Part shown: positions 11,124 through 24,080 of the stretch, in pieces
How the letters are laid out: every line of letters starts with the position of its first letter
Numbering within the stretch: the stretch's first letter is position 1
Assembly (NCBI GenBank): GCA_963070105.1
Contig: OY718803.1
Span: forward strand, 4,632,507-4,696,506
Reading direction: 5' to 3'
Length of the DNA: 64,000 nucleotides
Source: Litomosoides sigmodontis
Lineage: Eukaryota > Nematoda > Chromadorea > Rhabditida > Onchocercidae
Program-made: the position numbers and the translations under genes
The notes under the pieces: model-generated
What the model was told of the DNA's origin: nothing
What the model saw: the letters and a program-made list of their open reading frames with translations, nothing else
Database searches by the model: none

Positions 11124-14100
11124 TCAGCGACATCGAGCAAAAGGAGTATTATTTCTTTTCCGACGCCTCCTGAGAGATTGATGCCTGCTACTTCTCGAAT
11201 GATCAACGTTATATCCATCATCCTCATCGTCATCATCTGGAAATGAATTTGAATCACTTACCCAATCCACCTCTTCTTCTTGACCACCATCATATCGCGA
11301 ATTGTAGTACCACCTGGCTGTCACTCCATCCCACTAAATATTTCTAATTATTAAATTCACGAAACTAAAAAATGAAGAAAAATTAATGTTAATTATTTTT
11401 CAATTTCACTGATTCTTGTTGTTAATTCCGGAGGCTTAAAGCTTTCAGTATTATAATGGTCGACAACTATCACTGTGGCATCACAAATATCCGGTTACAA
11501 AACTTACTGAAACAGTGATAATTTCGTTTTCGTCAGGGTGCCAACAGCAATCACGTACTACGCTTCTGTGCCCATCCAACGTTCGCACAATTTCGCCCGT
11601 TAAAATGTCATAAACTGCAAGGCGAATCATTCAATTTTTGAATGTTAAATATAATTAGTAGATATGTTATCATATAAGACTTGCTTAAAACACAAAAATT
11701 CAAAAATTTTACAAAAACTAACTATGCAAATTTCCTTCTGTGCTACCGGTGTATACATAGCGAAAACCAGTTCGTTCCGGTGAAAACTTGGCCCGAATAA
11801 GAGTATGCTGCACTGAATGTCCCCGAAAAGTCAATAGTGAACCATCACCTAATACGTTTTATGTATTATTAATTCTCATTCAACAGCAGATATTTGTTCA
11901 CTTGAATCTTCAAAATAAGAAAATATTGTTTCAACATATTGGCCTATTTCACCATATTTTACTGTTATTTTTCAGCAAATCAATTGTAATGCCATGATGT
12001 CACCATATGTCGACATGACAATTCGCTTTTATGGAAAAGGAAGACATTGTAAGATTGTTAGCAACAAGAGTTAGACCTTGCAAAGGTCTCGCAGACCGAA
12101 AAATTGGAGGTATCTGCTGATATCTATAATCCCATCTCTGTTTTCGCACTGCATTAAGTGTCGCCTTCTAAAAAATTTTCAAAGATTATAAAGAAATGAC
12201 AAAAATACCTCAATAAGCTTAATTTCATACAAAACAATCTTATTCAGTTGGAGCTGATTATTCTGTACTCCACAACATACCCTGCAGCATACAAAACGCC
12301 GCCTTCGAAAATGTTTAGCATTAAAAACCATTTCATTTTCATCTTTTATTTCATCTTAAAATTTTTCATCTTCCATCTTCCTTGAGTGGCAGTCAATATT
12401 TTTTATGGAATCATGTTACTCTAACATATTATTACAAGCCATGGACACGTAACTGTTTACTTACTGTCACTGTAACAGAACATTAAATGTGCATTCTGGA
12501 CATTCACATTTCGTAATCCATTTGATTACGAAATAAGAACTGATAGAAGAATGGGAGGGAATAGAAGTACCTCAGCATTACTTGAAGAAAATCGCCGCAG
12601 ATCCCAAATCTTAATGGACTGATCTTTAGAGTTTGTCAAGACATATCTATCATTGCCGTGACTGTCAATATATGTGATACCGTCACAATGTCCTGCGAAA
12701 ACACCAACAGGAATCCTAGTGCTTCCAACCAAACGAATATCCCACACCTATACATTCACATAAACAGATGAACATTGCTGTTTAAAGCAAATTGCACATG
12801 CTTAGAATATATAAGCTCAGATGTGACCTCTGAATCCAAATTTATTCTGCCATTACTTAATTATTCATTATCTTCTAGAATTTTTAGGAGCAGTAACCGA
12901 GTGCCACACTCTATTTCCATGTCTAAAACGCATTCACCCATTCTTTATGACATGTAGTTGAATGATAGAGTAATTACTTATTCTCCTCATCCTTTTTAAT
13001 ACAATAAATTCAATCACCTTGCAAAGTCCGTCATCACCTCCGCTACAAAAAACATGCGGATTAGCTTTACTGCAGCAAATTGCGTTGACATCATCCTTGT
13101 GAGCTGGGAACTATAACAAAACTTAAAATCTGTTTCAAATTTTTGATTCGAAATTATATACCCATCATATTTTTATAGCTTTTGCAAAAGAAGCAAATAA
13201 TAGAACAAATTTCCAGTAATGCATTTGTTAGCGTAATTTAAGTCTGACTTTTACACAACAAGTTTTAATCAGTTATAGAATTTTACATTAAAATAATGGA
13301 AAGCAATACATACCACTTGGAAACGAGGCATGGCAGGAGAAAACAGATATACAGAACCATCCGATCCACCGGCTATAATATACTTGTCATCCATGTTATA
13401 TCGCAAGGAAAAATATGCGAACCTGGAATTACATACCACTCAAAACTTAAAAAAATATCCTATGCAGAATGTAAGTGAATTTTTGATTAAGATAATAACA
13501 GTAATCAGAAAATCGAAACAATAAAAAGCATGGAAGTGTCCTCATATTCCTGATATTTCATTTTTGCCAGATAATTTTAGTTTAAGGATCGTTAAAATTT
13601 GTAGTAAATAAAAATAACAAGTGGGCGTGAAGAGAACAGTTATAAACACTCTACCTGTTTGAACGTGACGGTGGCAGTTCTGCTCCAGTGAATGTATTCC
13701 AATGTAAATGATCGCTTAATTGATCAATAGTAGTATAATGAACTATAAAAATTAATCATTATGATCATCACATTTAATTCGTACTTCGTGCTACAGATAG
13801 GATTTTAAAGCTCACTGATAAGGACACTAATCAACGCAGTAGTTGGACCAAGCGCTGTGTTCCAAAAAATTGTTTCCTTTCTAAACATATATATCTTCGT
13901 AATATCTATCTCTATATTTTCTCTGTTGTTCTTTCTATTTTGATCAGTTTTTGTTCCACATTTGTGTAAATCGAATAAAACGAGAAACATACCAGAATCG
14001 CTCCAGGTTGAGTAAGCAATTTGACTGCCGGCAGAATTAACAGCTATATCAAGAATGCTCCAGCCAACGTCGGGAACCGAATGCTGAATTGTCGGTTGCA

Positions 14101-15115
14101 GTAATGCATATTTAGATTGCACATGACCTTGTCGAGCATAAAAACGTAACTTGTCATCTAGAAAACAGTTTTCTTAATCATGGAAAAATTAAAAATATAT
14201 TATACATTAATTAGCAATTACATTCAACGAAAGCGTGTATCTCCATACTAAAATGAAAAAAATTATGCAGTGAATTAGTAATCTTGCTCTTCCTTCTATG
14301 GCATGAAATCAAAATGAAAAAAAAGATAGGAACAGACACAACCTTGACTTGCAGTGACAATTCTGTTACGCGGTAAATACAAGCAACAGAAAGTTTTTGT
14401 ATTAACTGTTTCAATCACAGCTCTTTGATTTGGAAGATGCCTACAAAATAAAAGTTCAATAAAAACCGGAACAAAAATCAGTCAATATTTTACCGAAAAC
14501 ACGAAAAAATAAGACTTGAATGAGGAAGCTAAAACGAATATTTACTTTGTAGAGCACAAGCTGATGTTAAAAAACATGTGCACTTAATATACAAATATTC
14601 ATTGAGGACTTTTGCATTTTTATTATGTATTTCTTGACAAAAACCTGTAAAAACGAAATCATGAAAAAGTTACTTATTGATTATAGAAGCTTTTTCACCA
14701 GAGCTAAAACCTCCGTTTAGAGAAGAAGAAACAGATGCATTCTGTTCAGCCTGTACGTGGCGATTTTTTGGCCTTTCTCGTTTACCTATTTCTCGAGTCT
14801 TCAACATATCATGAACCGAGAGTTCCGAGAAAATGGCACCAGAGAGAGCAGAAGTCATTCGCCTTAAATTCAAGGCACTCTGGAAAACGAAAAAATTACA
14901 TGTAAGCAGTACAATATTTGAAGTATTTTACGAAAATGAATCGTTATTATAAAATGGTACCACTTTTTGCAGAATTTAAAAGTATTACTTAAAACAAATT
15001 CAAGAAAACTGTGACAAAAACAAACCTCGATCAAATGAGGATCATCCGAAATAAAACTTCCTGTTCCTCTCGGCCATCTAGGTTGGTGCCCTTCTACATT
15101 ATCGTACCGTTTGTC
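11124..15115 (-). CDS. wdr-23: WD40 substrate receptor of CUL4-DDB1 ligase (DCAF11 / WDR-23)
   Basis: In C. elegans WDR-23 recruits SKN-1 (Nrf) to the CUL4-DDB1 ubiquitin ligase and so represses the oxidative-stress response. Twelve firmly placed exons encode 519 residues: 15026..15115, 14674..14879, 14343..14440, 13993..14157, 13655..13742, 13314..13422, 13018..13110, 12571..12747, 12077..12167, 11723..11848, 11508..11614, 11124..11333. Family blocks run in order: SVHDMLKTREIG, HLPNQRAVIETV, DVGWSILDIAVNSAGSQIAYS, AHKDDVNAICC, FCSGGDDGLCK, AGHCDGITYIDSHG, NSKDQSIKIWDLRRFSSS, WDYRYQQIP, GHSVQHTLIRAKFSPE, VRDCCWHP. All phases agree. The C-terminus is an acidic run (PDDDDEDDG) followed by a basic one (RRRRKRNN), possibly a nuclear signal. 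The N-terminal exon or exons remain to be placed upstream. Confidence 0.95.
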
Positions 15116-15855
15116 CTGAAATTTATATTGACGATGAAATCAAGCTCATAAAGCAACTATTAACCTTAAGAAAGTTGTGAAACATTATCTCTCTATTATT
15201 CTTCGCTATAAGCTTCAGTATTTCGCAACAGTCCTAATAATATTCAATTAAATAATTGCAGAATGGACCTCCATATAGATTAATACATAAAAATGATTAT
15301 TGCGCATAAAGGTTTCTTACAAAAGCGTAAGGAAAGAAATTTTTAATCATCAGTTATGAATTAACTCGGCTTATATTTTCAAGTCTAAAATATTTCAAGT
15401 CTAAAATATATGCCACAAATATTTCAAGTCTCTGTCAGGATCAAAAGAAAAATTAAAGGCGAATAAAATTCCGTTTAACAATATGTGTCAAAGTATCAAA
15501 TGCATAACAAAGCGATTTCAATTTTCCCCGTCTTTGATCTCTGATATCGCTGTTTCATTTGCTAATTTAAAACACTCTAAATCGATGAAATCAGTTTAAA
15601 CGAATATAAGAAGTATTTGTAGCATTAAGATCAAGTTACAGTAAAATCATGAATGTTCCTTGAGGTAATAGTACATCGCAAGAAGACAAAGCTTTAGTAA
15701 TGTGGTTGAGACATCGAAAAATGTTTGGCAAGTGAACAAATTGGACCAAATTCAGATTTCCGAGTTTCAAGCTCTTAGGTGATAATGTCTTACTCAAAAT
15801 ACGTGCAGGATTGCTAACCAAATTCATTGTTCCATTATTAGCACCCATTCCTCAC

Positions 15856-16077
15856 TGCGAAGTAATACCACCAAGTAAATAAACACTTTTCATCGAGTTA
15901 CTCTGAAATCAAGAAGTCATCATAATGGAATGAAACTTTGCCTCATTACTACTAATGCCAGCCAAGCCTGATCTATACCTCTCTTGTAGGCAGACAATGG
16001 CCAAATAATAAACAGACTTACCTTCAAACATACATCAAGTTCCGTACGGCGTAGTAACGTCTCGACCGCACGATATA
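15856..16077 (-). CDS. Possible 5' exons of DCAF11/WDR-23
   Basis: Two stretches with good splice sites, 16022..16077 and 15856..15902, read AVETLLRRTELDVCLK and SNSMKSVYLLGGITS. The first resembles the N-terminal YLLRRG segment of vertebrate DCAF11, and the two are phase-compatible. The second ends in phase 2 while the next firm exon (15115) starts in phase 0, so at least one more exon is needed between them. The start codon is not found. Confidence 0.35.
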
Positions 16078-17161
16078 CTACAATGATATGAAAAGGTGAA
16101 TTTCGAATAAAAACTTTATATTTATAGGTTTAAAGCCTCTTTCTGTTATGAAACTATAAAATGAAATTCAATTAAAACTAAACAAAATGGATCGGATAAA
16201 TAAGGAAATGAAACGGATGGGACCAGAGATTGACTGACTATTCCTCGTCATTAAGCAAAGCAGATCCTACGAAAACTCTTTACCTTATTCTAAGAGGGAA
16301 TTGTCCCTTACACCTACATTAATACATATATGTGACAGGTAGCACAACAAATCTTCCACCATTTGTGAAATCGCTTTAAAGTTGTCAGAAGTGATTGAAT
16401 TTCGGAGGAAAACCTAAAAATATTATGGTTGCCTTCACAACAAAAGCGGTGAAAAGGCAAATGGAGCACGGCCAGAAAGGGATATTCTAATGAGTTTTAT
16501 GGAATCGAAACTTGGGAATTTAGCTACTAACTGCGCCTCAACTTCAAACTGCCTAACTGAAGCACTACAAACTAACAAGCACAAATACGTGCCAACACAA
16601 ACACTAATGTACACAGACGGGCGGACACACATTCCGCACCGTATGGACCGTACGGACCGCACAGGTGCAACCAATTACAGTGGAAATGGACGATTTAAGG
16701 GCATAATGTGTGGGTGGGCAATATTGAGTCAGGTGTGGCGGTAATGATATGCGTGAGGGAGCCGGTGCAGTGGAGAAGAGAGCAGGAAGGCAGAGTAGGG
16801 TGTGGACAGCGTGACGCTCGGATGGAGGAATAGTAGGGCGGAGATTTGCAGCCAGACTCAAATGCTCTCCGCTGACGAGTAATCGAAGTTTCTCAGGTCT
16901 GCGTATTGGGATCAGTGAGTGCCGTCTACGTTGCAAACACCGTCTTCATATATTAGGATGTAAAGACTGTTGAGCGTGGGACGAGTGGTCGTAGAATCTG
17001 TTGTGCTTCACTCCCACTTCACCGTCTCCAAATTCAGAGAGCATACACGTCCGCTTTAGTTCACGTAAGCCACTTCGAGAACTGCTACAGATAAGTTGTT
17101 CGTTGTGAGCAGTCGCTTAGTGTCGTATTCCTCTTTGATAAAATCCTTTTACAGATTGCTG
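16078..17161. other. Divergent promoter region of DCAF11 and SOD2
   Basis: The less AT-rich part, roughly 16600-17000, is the likely shared upstream region of the two head-to-head genes. Open frames of 79-110 codons on both strands here look like by-products of base composition. No named promoter motif was identified. Confidence 0.4.
17147..17154 (+). promoter_or_regulatory. Probable spliced-leader acceptor of SOD2
   Basis: TTTTACAG ends seven bases upstream of the first ATG (17162). Strong pyrimidine-rich 3' splice site with no upstream coding exon in frame; inferred trans-splice site. Confidence 0.45.
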
Positions 17162-18800
17162 ATGAATATGGTTATTGGCGCTGCAGGTCGATTACTGGTT
17201 GGCAAAAAGTAAATTAATAAAAGCTTCAAATTACACGATATTAGCAAGTTCTGTTGGATTATTCATTTCAGTTCATTAAGTTACTTGGAGCATCAGGTAA
17301 AAGGAATCCAAGCTGCTGGGATAAGGCAACGATGGGACTGGAATCCAAGTGGACTGCAGTTAAAGACTTTTACAAAAGAGCTGCTAAAAATAAAAAATCA
17401 TTTGAACCTAATTTATTCGATGTTTACAGCTATGGTTTAAGTCTACGACTAAAGCATACGCTTCCTGATTTACCGTACGATTATGGAGCTTTGGAGCCGA
17501 TAGTGTCAGCTGAAATTATGAAAGTTCATCACGGCAAACATCATGCTGCATATGTAAATGCTCTTAATCAAGCCGAAGAAAAAGTAAAAGAAGCGCTGGC
17601 AAAAGGTTTACGAACATTTCACAAAAATCCTAAAAATAAGAAAATAGTCTAATTACCCTGACTAACTTGAATAACAACTCTTCCTAGTCAAATGAAAAAG
17701 AAAGTATTGTTTTGATTCATGCTCAAACAGACCAGTATTCTTAGAGCTTAGACCTAGGAAAATGGGTAAACATAGATCTCAGAAATCAAAGCAAATGTAG
17801 TTGACGTGATGAGTCATTTTAAGTTGGGGACGGTCTTGTAGCTTCACATGATGCAAGTTCGATTTCACTTCCACAATATGGAAATGTTTCAACGTTTTGA
17901 ACAAAAATTAAGGCACTTATCCGCATTTTTAAAGGGGACATGCAGTCGGCAGTTGCTGGTACAAAATTAATGAATTTCAACGCTGGCGGTCACATTAATC
18001 ACTCAATGTTTTGGGAAGGATTAACTGCTGTGAAGGATAGTGGGGAACCAAACTGTAAGTTGCTTTTTTGGAAGGTTCAAAAATTATTTGGGTGTTAAAT
18101 TTTATTTCATGTTTTCCTATATGTGGTGAGGAAACTATTTTTTAAAACTGGAAAAGTTTTCCTATGAATTCAGTTGTTTAATGCAAATTTACGATGGTTA
18201 GTTATGTCAGCAGACCTTTCACAAGTTCTTTTTTGTTGTGGTAAAAATTCTCTTTATAGCTGAATTGATGACTGCTATAAAGAAGGACTTCGGATGTTTG
18301 GAAACGATGCAGGATCAGTTAAGTGCTAAAACAATTGCGATTCAAGGTTCTGGATGGGGTTGGCTTGCTTATGACAAGGAAATGAAGCGTTTGCAACTTG
18401 CTTGCTGTCCCAACCAAGATCTTCTTCAGCCAACAACAGGTAAGTAGTATAAAAAAGTAGGGTACAAATACTTTATAGGATTCTGATCATGTTTACTCCT
18501 TTCTGTTGGGAGAGCAATATCTATATTTATATCATGTGCCTGTAATAAGATACATATCATTCCAACAAACATTATGTAGAAACACATAACATGATATTCA
18601 AAGTAATGACTGCTAAGATTGTCGAAAAAAGTGTACTTATTGCTTACTATTTAGGTCTCATCCCACTATTTTGCATCGATGTGTGGGAACATGCTTATTA
18701 TCTGCAGTATAAAAATGTACGACCCGATTTCGTGAAAGCTATTTGGAAGATTGCGAATTGGGAAGTAATCAGCGATCGCTATCTTAAAGCTAAAGGATGA
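17162..18800 (+). CDS. sod-2: Mn superoxide dismutase, mitochondrial type, with extended N-terminus
   Basis: Converts superoxide to hydrogen peroxide and oxygen in the mitochondrial matrix. Exons 17935..18054, 18260..18439 and 18655..18800 and the 3' part of the preceding exon (to 17605) are firm: [15 protein letters not shown], metal-ligand block HHGKHH, second ligand in [22 protein letters not shown], then Asp and His ligands in [13 protein letters not shown]. The start is less sure. My model uses 17162..17197 ([12 protein letters not shown]) plus 17272..17605 and gives 271 residues, about 50 more than usual. The extra stretch, [12 protein letters not shown] through [11 protein letters not shown], sits before the SOD domain. 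It looks like an unspliced intron (17297..17429 has GTAAAA...TTTACAG), but removing it breaks the frame with the exons I can place. A TTTTACAG seven bases before the ATG suggests trans-splicing. AATAAA lies at 18867. Confidence 0.9.
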
Positions 18801-19893
18801 AAATTCTTAACTGAAATTCGCTGAAGTGTATTTGACAATCATCATCCGGTGTGTAATCCTTCCCGGAATAAAATCGTGTTTACTATGCGACATGAGCGAA
18901 GCAATACATAGAGATTAGATAAAGTCTTTAGACGGTTTGTTTAAAAATCCCAGCGATATTGTGCAGCTGTTTATTTTCCGATGTCTTTGTCCTGCATAAC
19001 ATTATCTAGATTAGCAACTCTTCAAAGTAGCTTACATTGCTCTTGCAATGCATGTTTTCGTGAAACTTGTTACCGATCTCATTAAATTTTCTTTGGATTT
19101 ACTTTTTGCTTCCCTAATGATAAGAATTTTCGAAACTAATTCTCATGACCAGTGATAAATTATAACAGTTTAGCAACCATTGTAAGCATATTTCATCAAC
19201 TAAAAATCAAAAACAATGGAACATTATTAGGTGGGAGATGATACCATATTATTTGACATCGGAATATAAAATAATAAATCGCACACACGCAGATGGTGTG
19301 AGAAATATTACTTAACTACCAGATATTTTTTCATTTATGATTCAAGATGACATATGAAGAGATTCACTGAGTGTAAGCTTTTATCATATTGAAAATCTAG
19401 GAACATGTGCAACAATTAAAATTACAAGGCAATGTACGCAGTGGGTGGTTGATACAAAGATTAATTAAATAGATTGTTAAATGATTAAACAGGTTTTATA
19501 TGTATTATGCAAATTGATATACAAACCTGTCGGAAGCTCTGAGTTTTATCATCAGTTTTATCATCCTTTTAAAGAAAGGCCAAGAAATTATCATAAATTA
19601 GAAGCGGGATAACTTTGAGTTACAAATTTGCGGGCCAAATATGCCATATTAATCTGGCGCTCTTCTAAATCAGTAACACTATCATTATGGGGTTAAAGAA
19701 TGAATGTTCGTTTAACATATTACTTAACATCGTCGGAAGCTTATGGAAATGTATGCATTATCTTACAACGTTTTCATTTAATATGAAAATATATGTTGTT
19801 TATTATTCGCCTTTGGTGTTTTCCAAACGAAAAACATAGTTTGCACATAATGATCTATGACTACTAACGCTGCTGAATACTACTGAATTAAGC
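18801..19893. other. Intergenic between SOD2 and NELF-C/D
   Basis: Convergent 3' flanks. Nothing beyond the SOD2 polyadenylation signal was recognised. Confidence 0.5.
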
Positions 19894-22800
19894 TTACGAT
19901 GACTTGGCTTCAGAAGTCAAAGGCATGCAATGATCAATGAATTCTTTTGCTGCAGGAATTTTGTCGCTAATATTCTGATCGAAAATTTCGGAATTTGAAA
20001 CGATTGGCAGAAAAACACCAATAAAATCTTCCGAATAAGGTGGGGCAACAATTTCTAGGACTTCTATCGCGAAATATCTGAATTTTAAAAGTGGTCATTT
20101 GAAACGTATTTTAAGCGAATTCCATTGGAGAAAAACTTCCAGTCATATTTTCTATTTCCTTCAACAAAACTTAAGTGATTCGAGGGCTATCATTATCTTC
20201 TCTTCGGACCTTTACGCCTAATATTACTGTCCAGTGAAAGTTAAGCTATATCAAAGATTTTGGAAGAAAAATGATATGAAGTTTACCTGACGAGAGAAAT
20301 ATCGATTTGACCATCACGAAACATTTTGTTGATTTTTTCCACAACTGGTAAAGCTAAGCCAACAGATAATAAATGAACGAAACGGTCGACTATACTGCGC
20401 TGTTTCTCCATAATAACTTCAGCAGCTTCATTCATGGCTGATTGCCTATCATACAGCTCACAGAGAACTCGGAAAACTCTGAAAACTTACTTGTCAGGGG
20501 TGGAAATTATATTTTGTTAGGCTTACGATTGATTACCGACATCAATTCGCAAAGATATATTTGGAAATTTTTAAAAAGAATGACCTCTATTTCAGTGATT
20601 CTATTTACAAAAAAATTTGTTAACCAATAGTAAAAGCAGATTCAAAGACATTAAGGTTGGAATAAGATCAATTTGAAAAAGTAAGTAATGCCTTATTTGC
20701 AAATTAGGATGCGTCGTAGCAATCTGATCAAGCAATACAAAATGAACGGGTTCCGGTTCACTGATAAGTTCATCGCTTAAAAGATTTCCACGTAAATAAT
20801 ACAACAATCCGGCAGCAATGACAGGAAGACGTATTGCATATAGCAATGATTTCATTTCCTTCATAAGATCATCCGTCGTTTCCAGTAAACTAACAACTCG
20901 TTCAATGGCATCCCGAGTCATGTTCAGCTCCTGTCGATTCTGTATTCGGCCGGTACCCGTTTTCTGTTCACCGACACATGATGCATATGCTAGTAAGTAG
21001 ACATACTTCGGGCGATGATCAACATGAACCTTGATTCCGTCATATGAGAAAAGCGAATCAGTTAACATATCAACAAAGAAATGCTCTCGAATTAATTCAA
21101 CTGGCGGCGGACTTGATGCAACATACTGCTGAAAAGGAAAAAGCTCGTTAACTACACGTGTAATAAAGAAGAAAAATAAACAAGAGTCACTAATTTTGTA
21201 CGAAGCTATGCTTCTATGAAAATATTACATAGTAAACAAAAAGTGTAGAATACTTAAGAGTGAATGACCTGATAAAGCAGTGTGATGTCAGCAGGATTCA
21301 AGCACTGTTTGCTCATCATTGTATGCATTGCTTGTAATAAATTCAATGTAATTTGCTCCTCATGGCATTGCTTTAAAGCAATGTGTAATGCCGATGTATC
21401 TTGATCACGATCATGTGCTTCCATACGTAGTACTTGAGAGATATGTGCACAAGCAGCAGAGGCCATTCCGGTTTCCTAGTAAATTACAGTATTTCTAATG
21501 TTATTAGAACAAGTCAACTAGTCATCATCAAGGTATCTTCTGGTCCAAATGTTCTATAAGTTTGGCTTTATCCTCATAAGCTTCCTGAAAGACTCACAAT
21601 CGAACTATCAAATTAATACTTTATATACTTCATGTGGTATTGACTATTTAACACAACCGCACTTTCCCACTTCACAAATGCGTAATCTTGCCGAAAGTAT
21701 GACATATTAAAAATTACTGATTAAACTAGACATACTTCTTCACACATAACATGTAATAGAGCTTGTGCGTATAAATATGTATGCTCACTGTGGCACACTA
21801 CTCGAACAAGTTCCGAAAGAGCATTTTCGTAAGCCTCTGTCATTGGACCTCTTCGATGTTCATGAAATACAGCATCAATTGTGAACAGAACTACTCGCGA
21901 AAAAATTTCAAGCTGAAATAAAAAACCAAAATCTCACTATATCATAGTGAACCTTAAGTAAAAAAAAATACTTTTCAAATCTATTGCTTTAAACGTATTC
22001 CTTTAGACGTTAACAGCAAAATCAAAAACTGCGTAAATTTTTTGAAAATTCCATAAAAATAGTGAAATTAAAAGTGCAAATAAAAAACTATACCTGCTGA
22101 GCTGCAGTGTTGACGTTACTAATTTCATGTTGAAAACCAGCATCTGATATTAATTTCACAGCAAAGTTTAACATCAAACAGTGTGGATATTGTTCAGCAA
22201 GTGAATAAATTAATCGACGCCACGGTCTGCAAAAAATTTAATACGACTTATTTTTCATTAAGGTCTCACTAAGAAAACAAATTACCAAGAAAGAAATCAA
22301 AATACCGTGTTGTTGTTAAAGCTATCTTAAAATAAATCATATTAAGAAATGGAAATTTAGAAATGGAAGTTTTAGCGAGTCAAACATAAAGTGTAACCAA
22401 CTTATGTGAGATTAATTCGGGTAACCACTCAATGCCAACACCTTCCGCCTCGAATATTTTGTCCGCTAATTCAGGTTGAAAATGTTTCGCAATCAAAGTA
22501 CTCAAGGCTGATTCAAAGCATTCGTCTACCTTCATTCGACTACCCTCCAAGTCAGCCAACCAGTCACCGATCAGGTTACAAAGCTTTAAAAAACCGTTCG
22601 TTAACAATTCTTTGTAATGTTAACGTACAACATCACTGCTGCAATTTAGAAAAAACAAATCTCCACGTTCATTTGCATCCTTCTTCACTTAATTATTATG
22701 GCATAATTATCCTCGTAATTTGTTTACACTATGCAGATGGACTTTTACCTGGCCCATTGAGCAGTAGTTCTCAGAAAGTAAATTGACAACTGTTTCCGGA

Positions 22801-23213
22801 TCTCCACCACATCGAAAAAATGTTTGCAATACACCAACTATTTGAGGCTCCATGACAAAATCGGGAACTAGAAACATTTAGTTCACAATATTCCATGTCA
22901 ACAATTTAAACTGATGCAATTTTTTAACTAACAGCTAATAGGTTAGGAGGAATCAGCATCAACAAGAAATGAAAACACATATAGTTGGAAGTTGAAACAC
23001 ATAAACACATATAGTCCCGATCTTGGAAGGTACAAAAATTTCAATTGGGTATTCAACAACATTATGTCTCATTCATAATTGCTTTTCGTTTCATAAGAAA
23101 TTGCTGTGAAACAATTTGCAAAACTTACGACTGAGATGCCGTATACAGTGTTCTAATAACATTTTTTCTTCTTCACCTGTTTCATTATCTTCCTCACAAT
23201 CTGGGTCCTCCAT
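19894..23213 (-). CDS. NELFCD: Negative elongation factor subunit C/D (NELF-C/D, TH1)
   Basis: NELF holds RNA polymerase II in promoter-proximal pause together with DSIF. Nine exons, 571 residues against about 590 in vertebrates: 23129..23213, 22749..22867, 22402..22583, 22094..22226, 21736..21912, 21269..21475, 20692..21128, 20287..20478, 19894..20077. It starts [17 protein letters not shown], acidic as in the family. Matching blocks in order: [163 protein letters not shown] and [10 protein letters not shown]. Phases agree throughout. Intron 7 needs donor AG|GCATTA for a gap-free match ([17 protein letters not shown]). Confidence 0.95.
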
Positions 23214-24080
23214 TTAAGTGAGCAATAAATCGAAGTTTTCAAAAATGCAACCTGCAATATCCTAGAACCAAGCAAAATCTTTCTAACACACTTCATCAGT
23301 GAACTCTCCATTTAACAACTTAGTGTGGCCTATCGCTCCTTGGTCCAATCTACTCGATCCACTTGAATCCAATTTAAACTCTTCACTTCATCTTAGTCTT
23401 CAAACAGAGAAAGTAGAACTTCCAACAACATCGCCAGCTTCCTGTACACAATCTCCTGTACCAGTTCTTTTAAACTAGTTAAAATTTAAAAATTAATAAT
23501 CATTCAGAAAATCAGAATTAGAGAAAAGCTAAATTTTTACGGTGTTAAAGCCTGTAATTAAAGAAACACATCACCAGAAGTTTTATTAAGATGTATGACA
23601 GTTAACTTATAGAAAAACGTATCGTAACATACTTCGAAAATCCATTTCACCACATTGATAGAGTATTCCGAATAAATTAATAGTGTTGTTGTTGAACAAT
23701 TTTTGCTTCCAAATACTATTATGAACAACAAAAAATAACTTAATTCAAAGTTGATGTATCCAACAGCAAGAAGCAGACCATATAATGTTTGTAAGAACTA
23801 ATCATTAAAATCACTGATACTAAAAGAACTTTAAAAAGTAATGCTGCAAAGATTCCCCTGGTGCTAAACATATTTTAACATATTTTACAAGGAGAGACTC
23901 AAAAGTTTGAACAGGAGCAAAGTGAAAAAAAAGTCGGGAAGTTTGATGAGGACTAACTCACAGTGTTTTCATGAATCTTTCTAAGAGAAAAAAATAACAA
24001 AAAAACCTTGTTCTTAAAATGCTGAATGTTGAAGCAGGTCCATCATTTGAATTTAAGCAAAACAATTATACTATTAAGGA
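23214..24080. other. Intergenic between NELF-C/D and NIPP1
   Basis: Contains the 5' flank of NELF-C/D, with an ATTGCAG acceptor-like site about 45 bases before its ATG on the minus strand, and the NIPP1 3' flank. No other gene seen. Confidence 0.5.

Noticed and set aside
16435..16936. Open frames of 79-110 codons upstream of SOD2
   Set aside because: Composition-driven frames on both strands of a divergent promoter; Cys, Val and Arg-rich sequence without family features.
17297..17429. Intron with GTAAAA and TTTACAG inside the SOD2 second exon
   Set aside because: Removing 133 bases shifts the frame against the SOD domain with every upstream exon end I could place; left as an open question in the findings.
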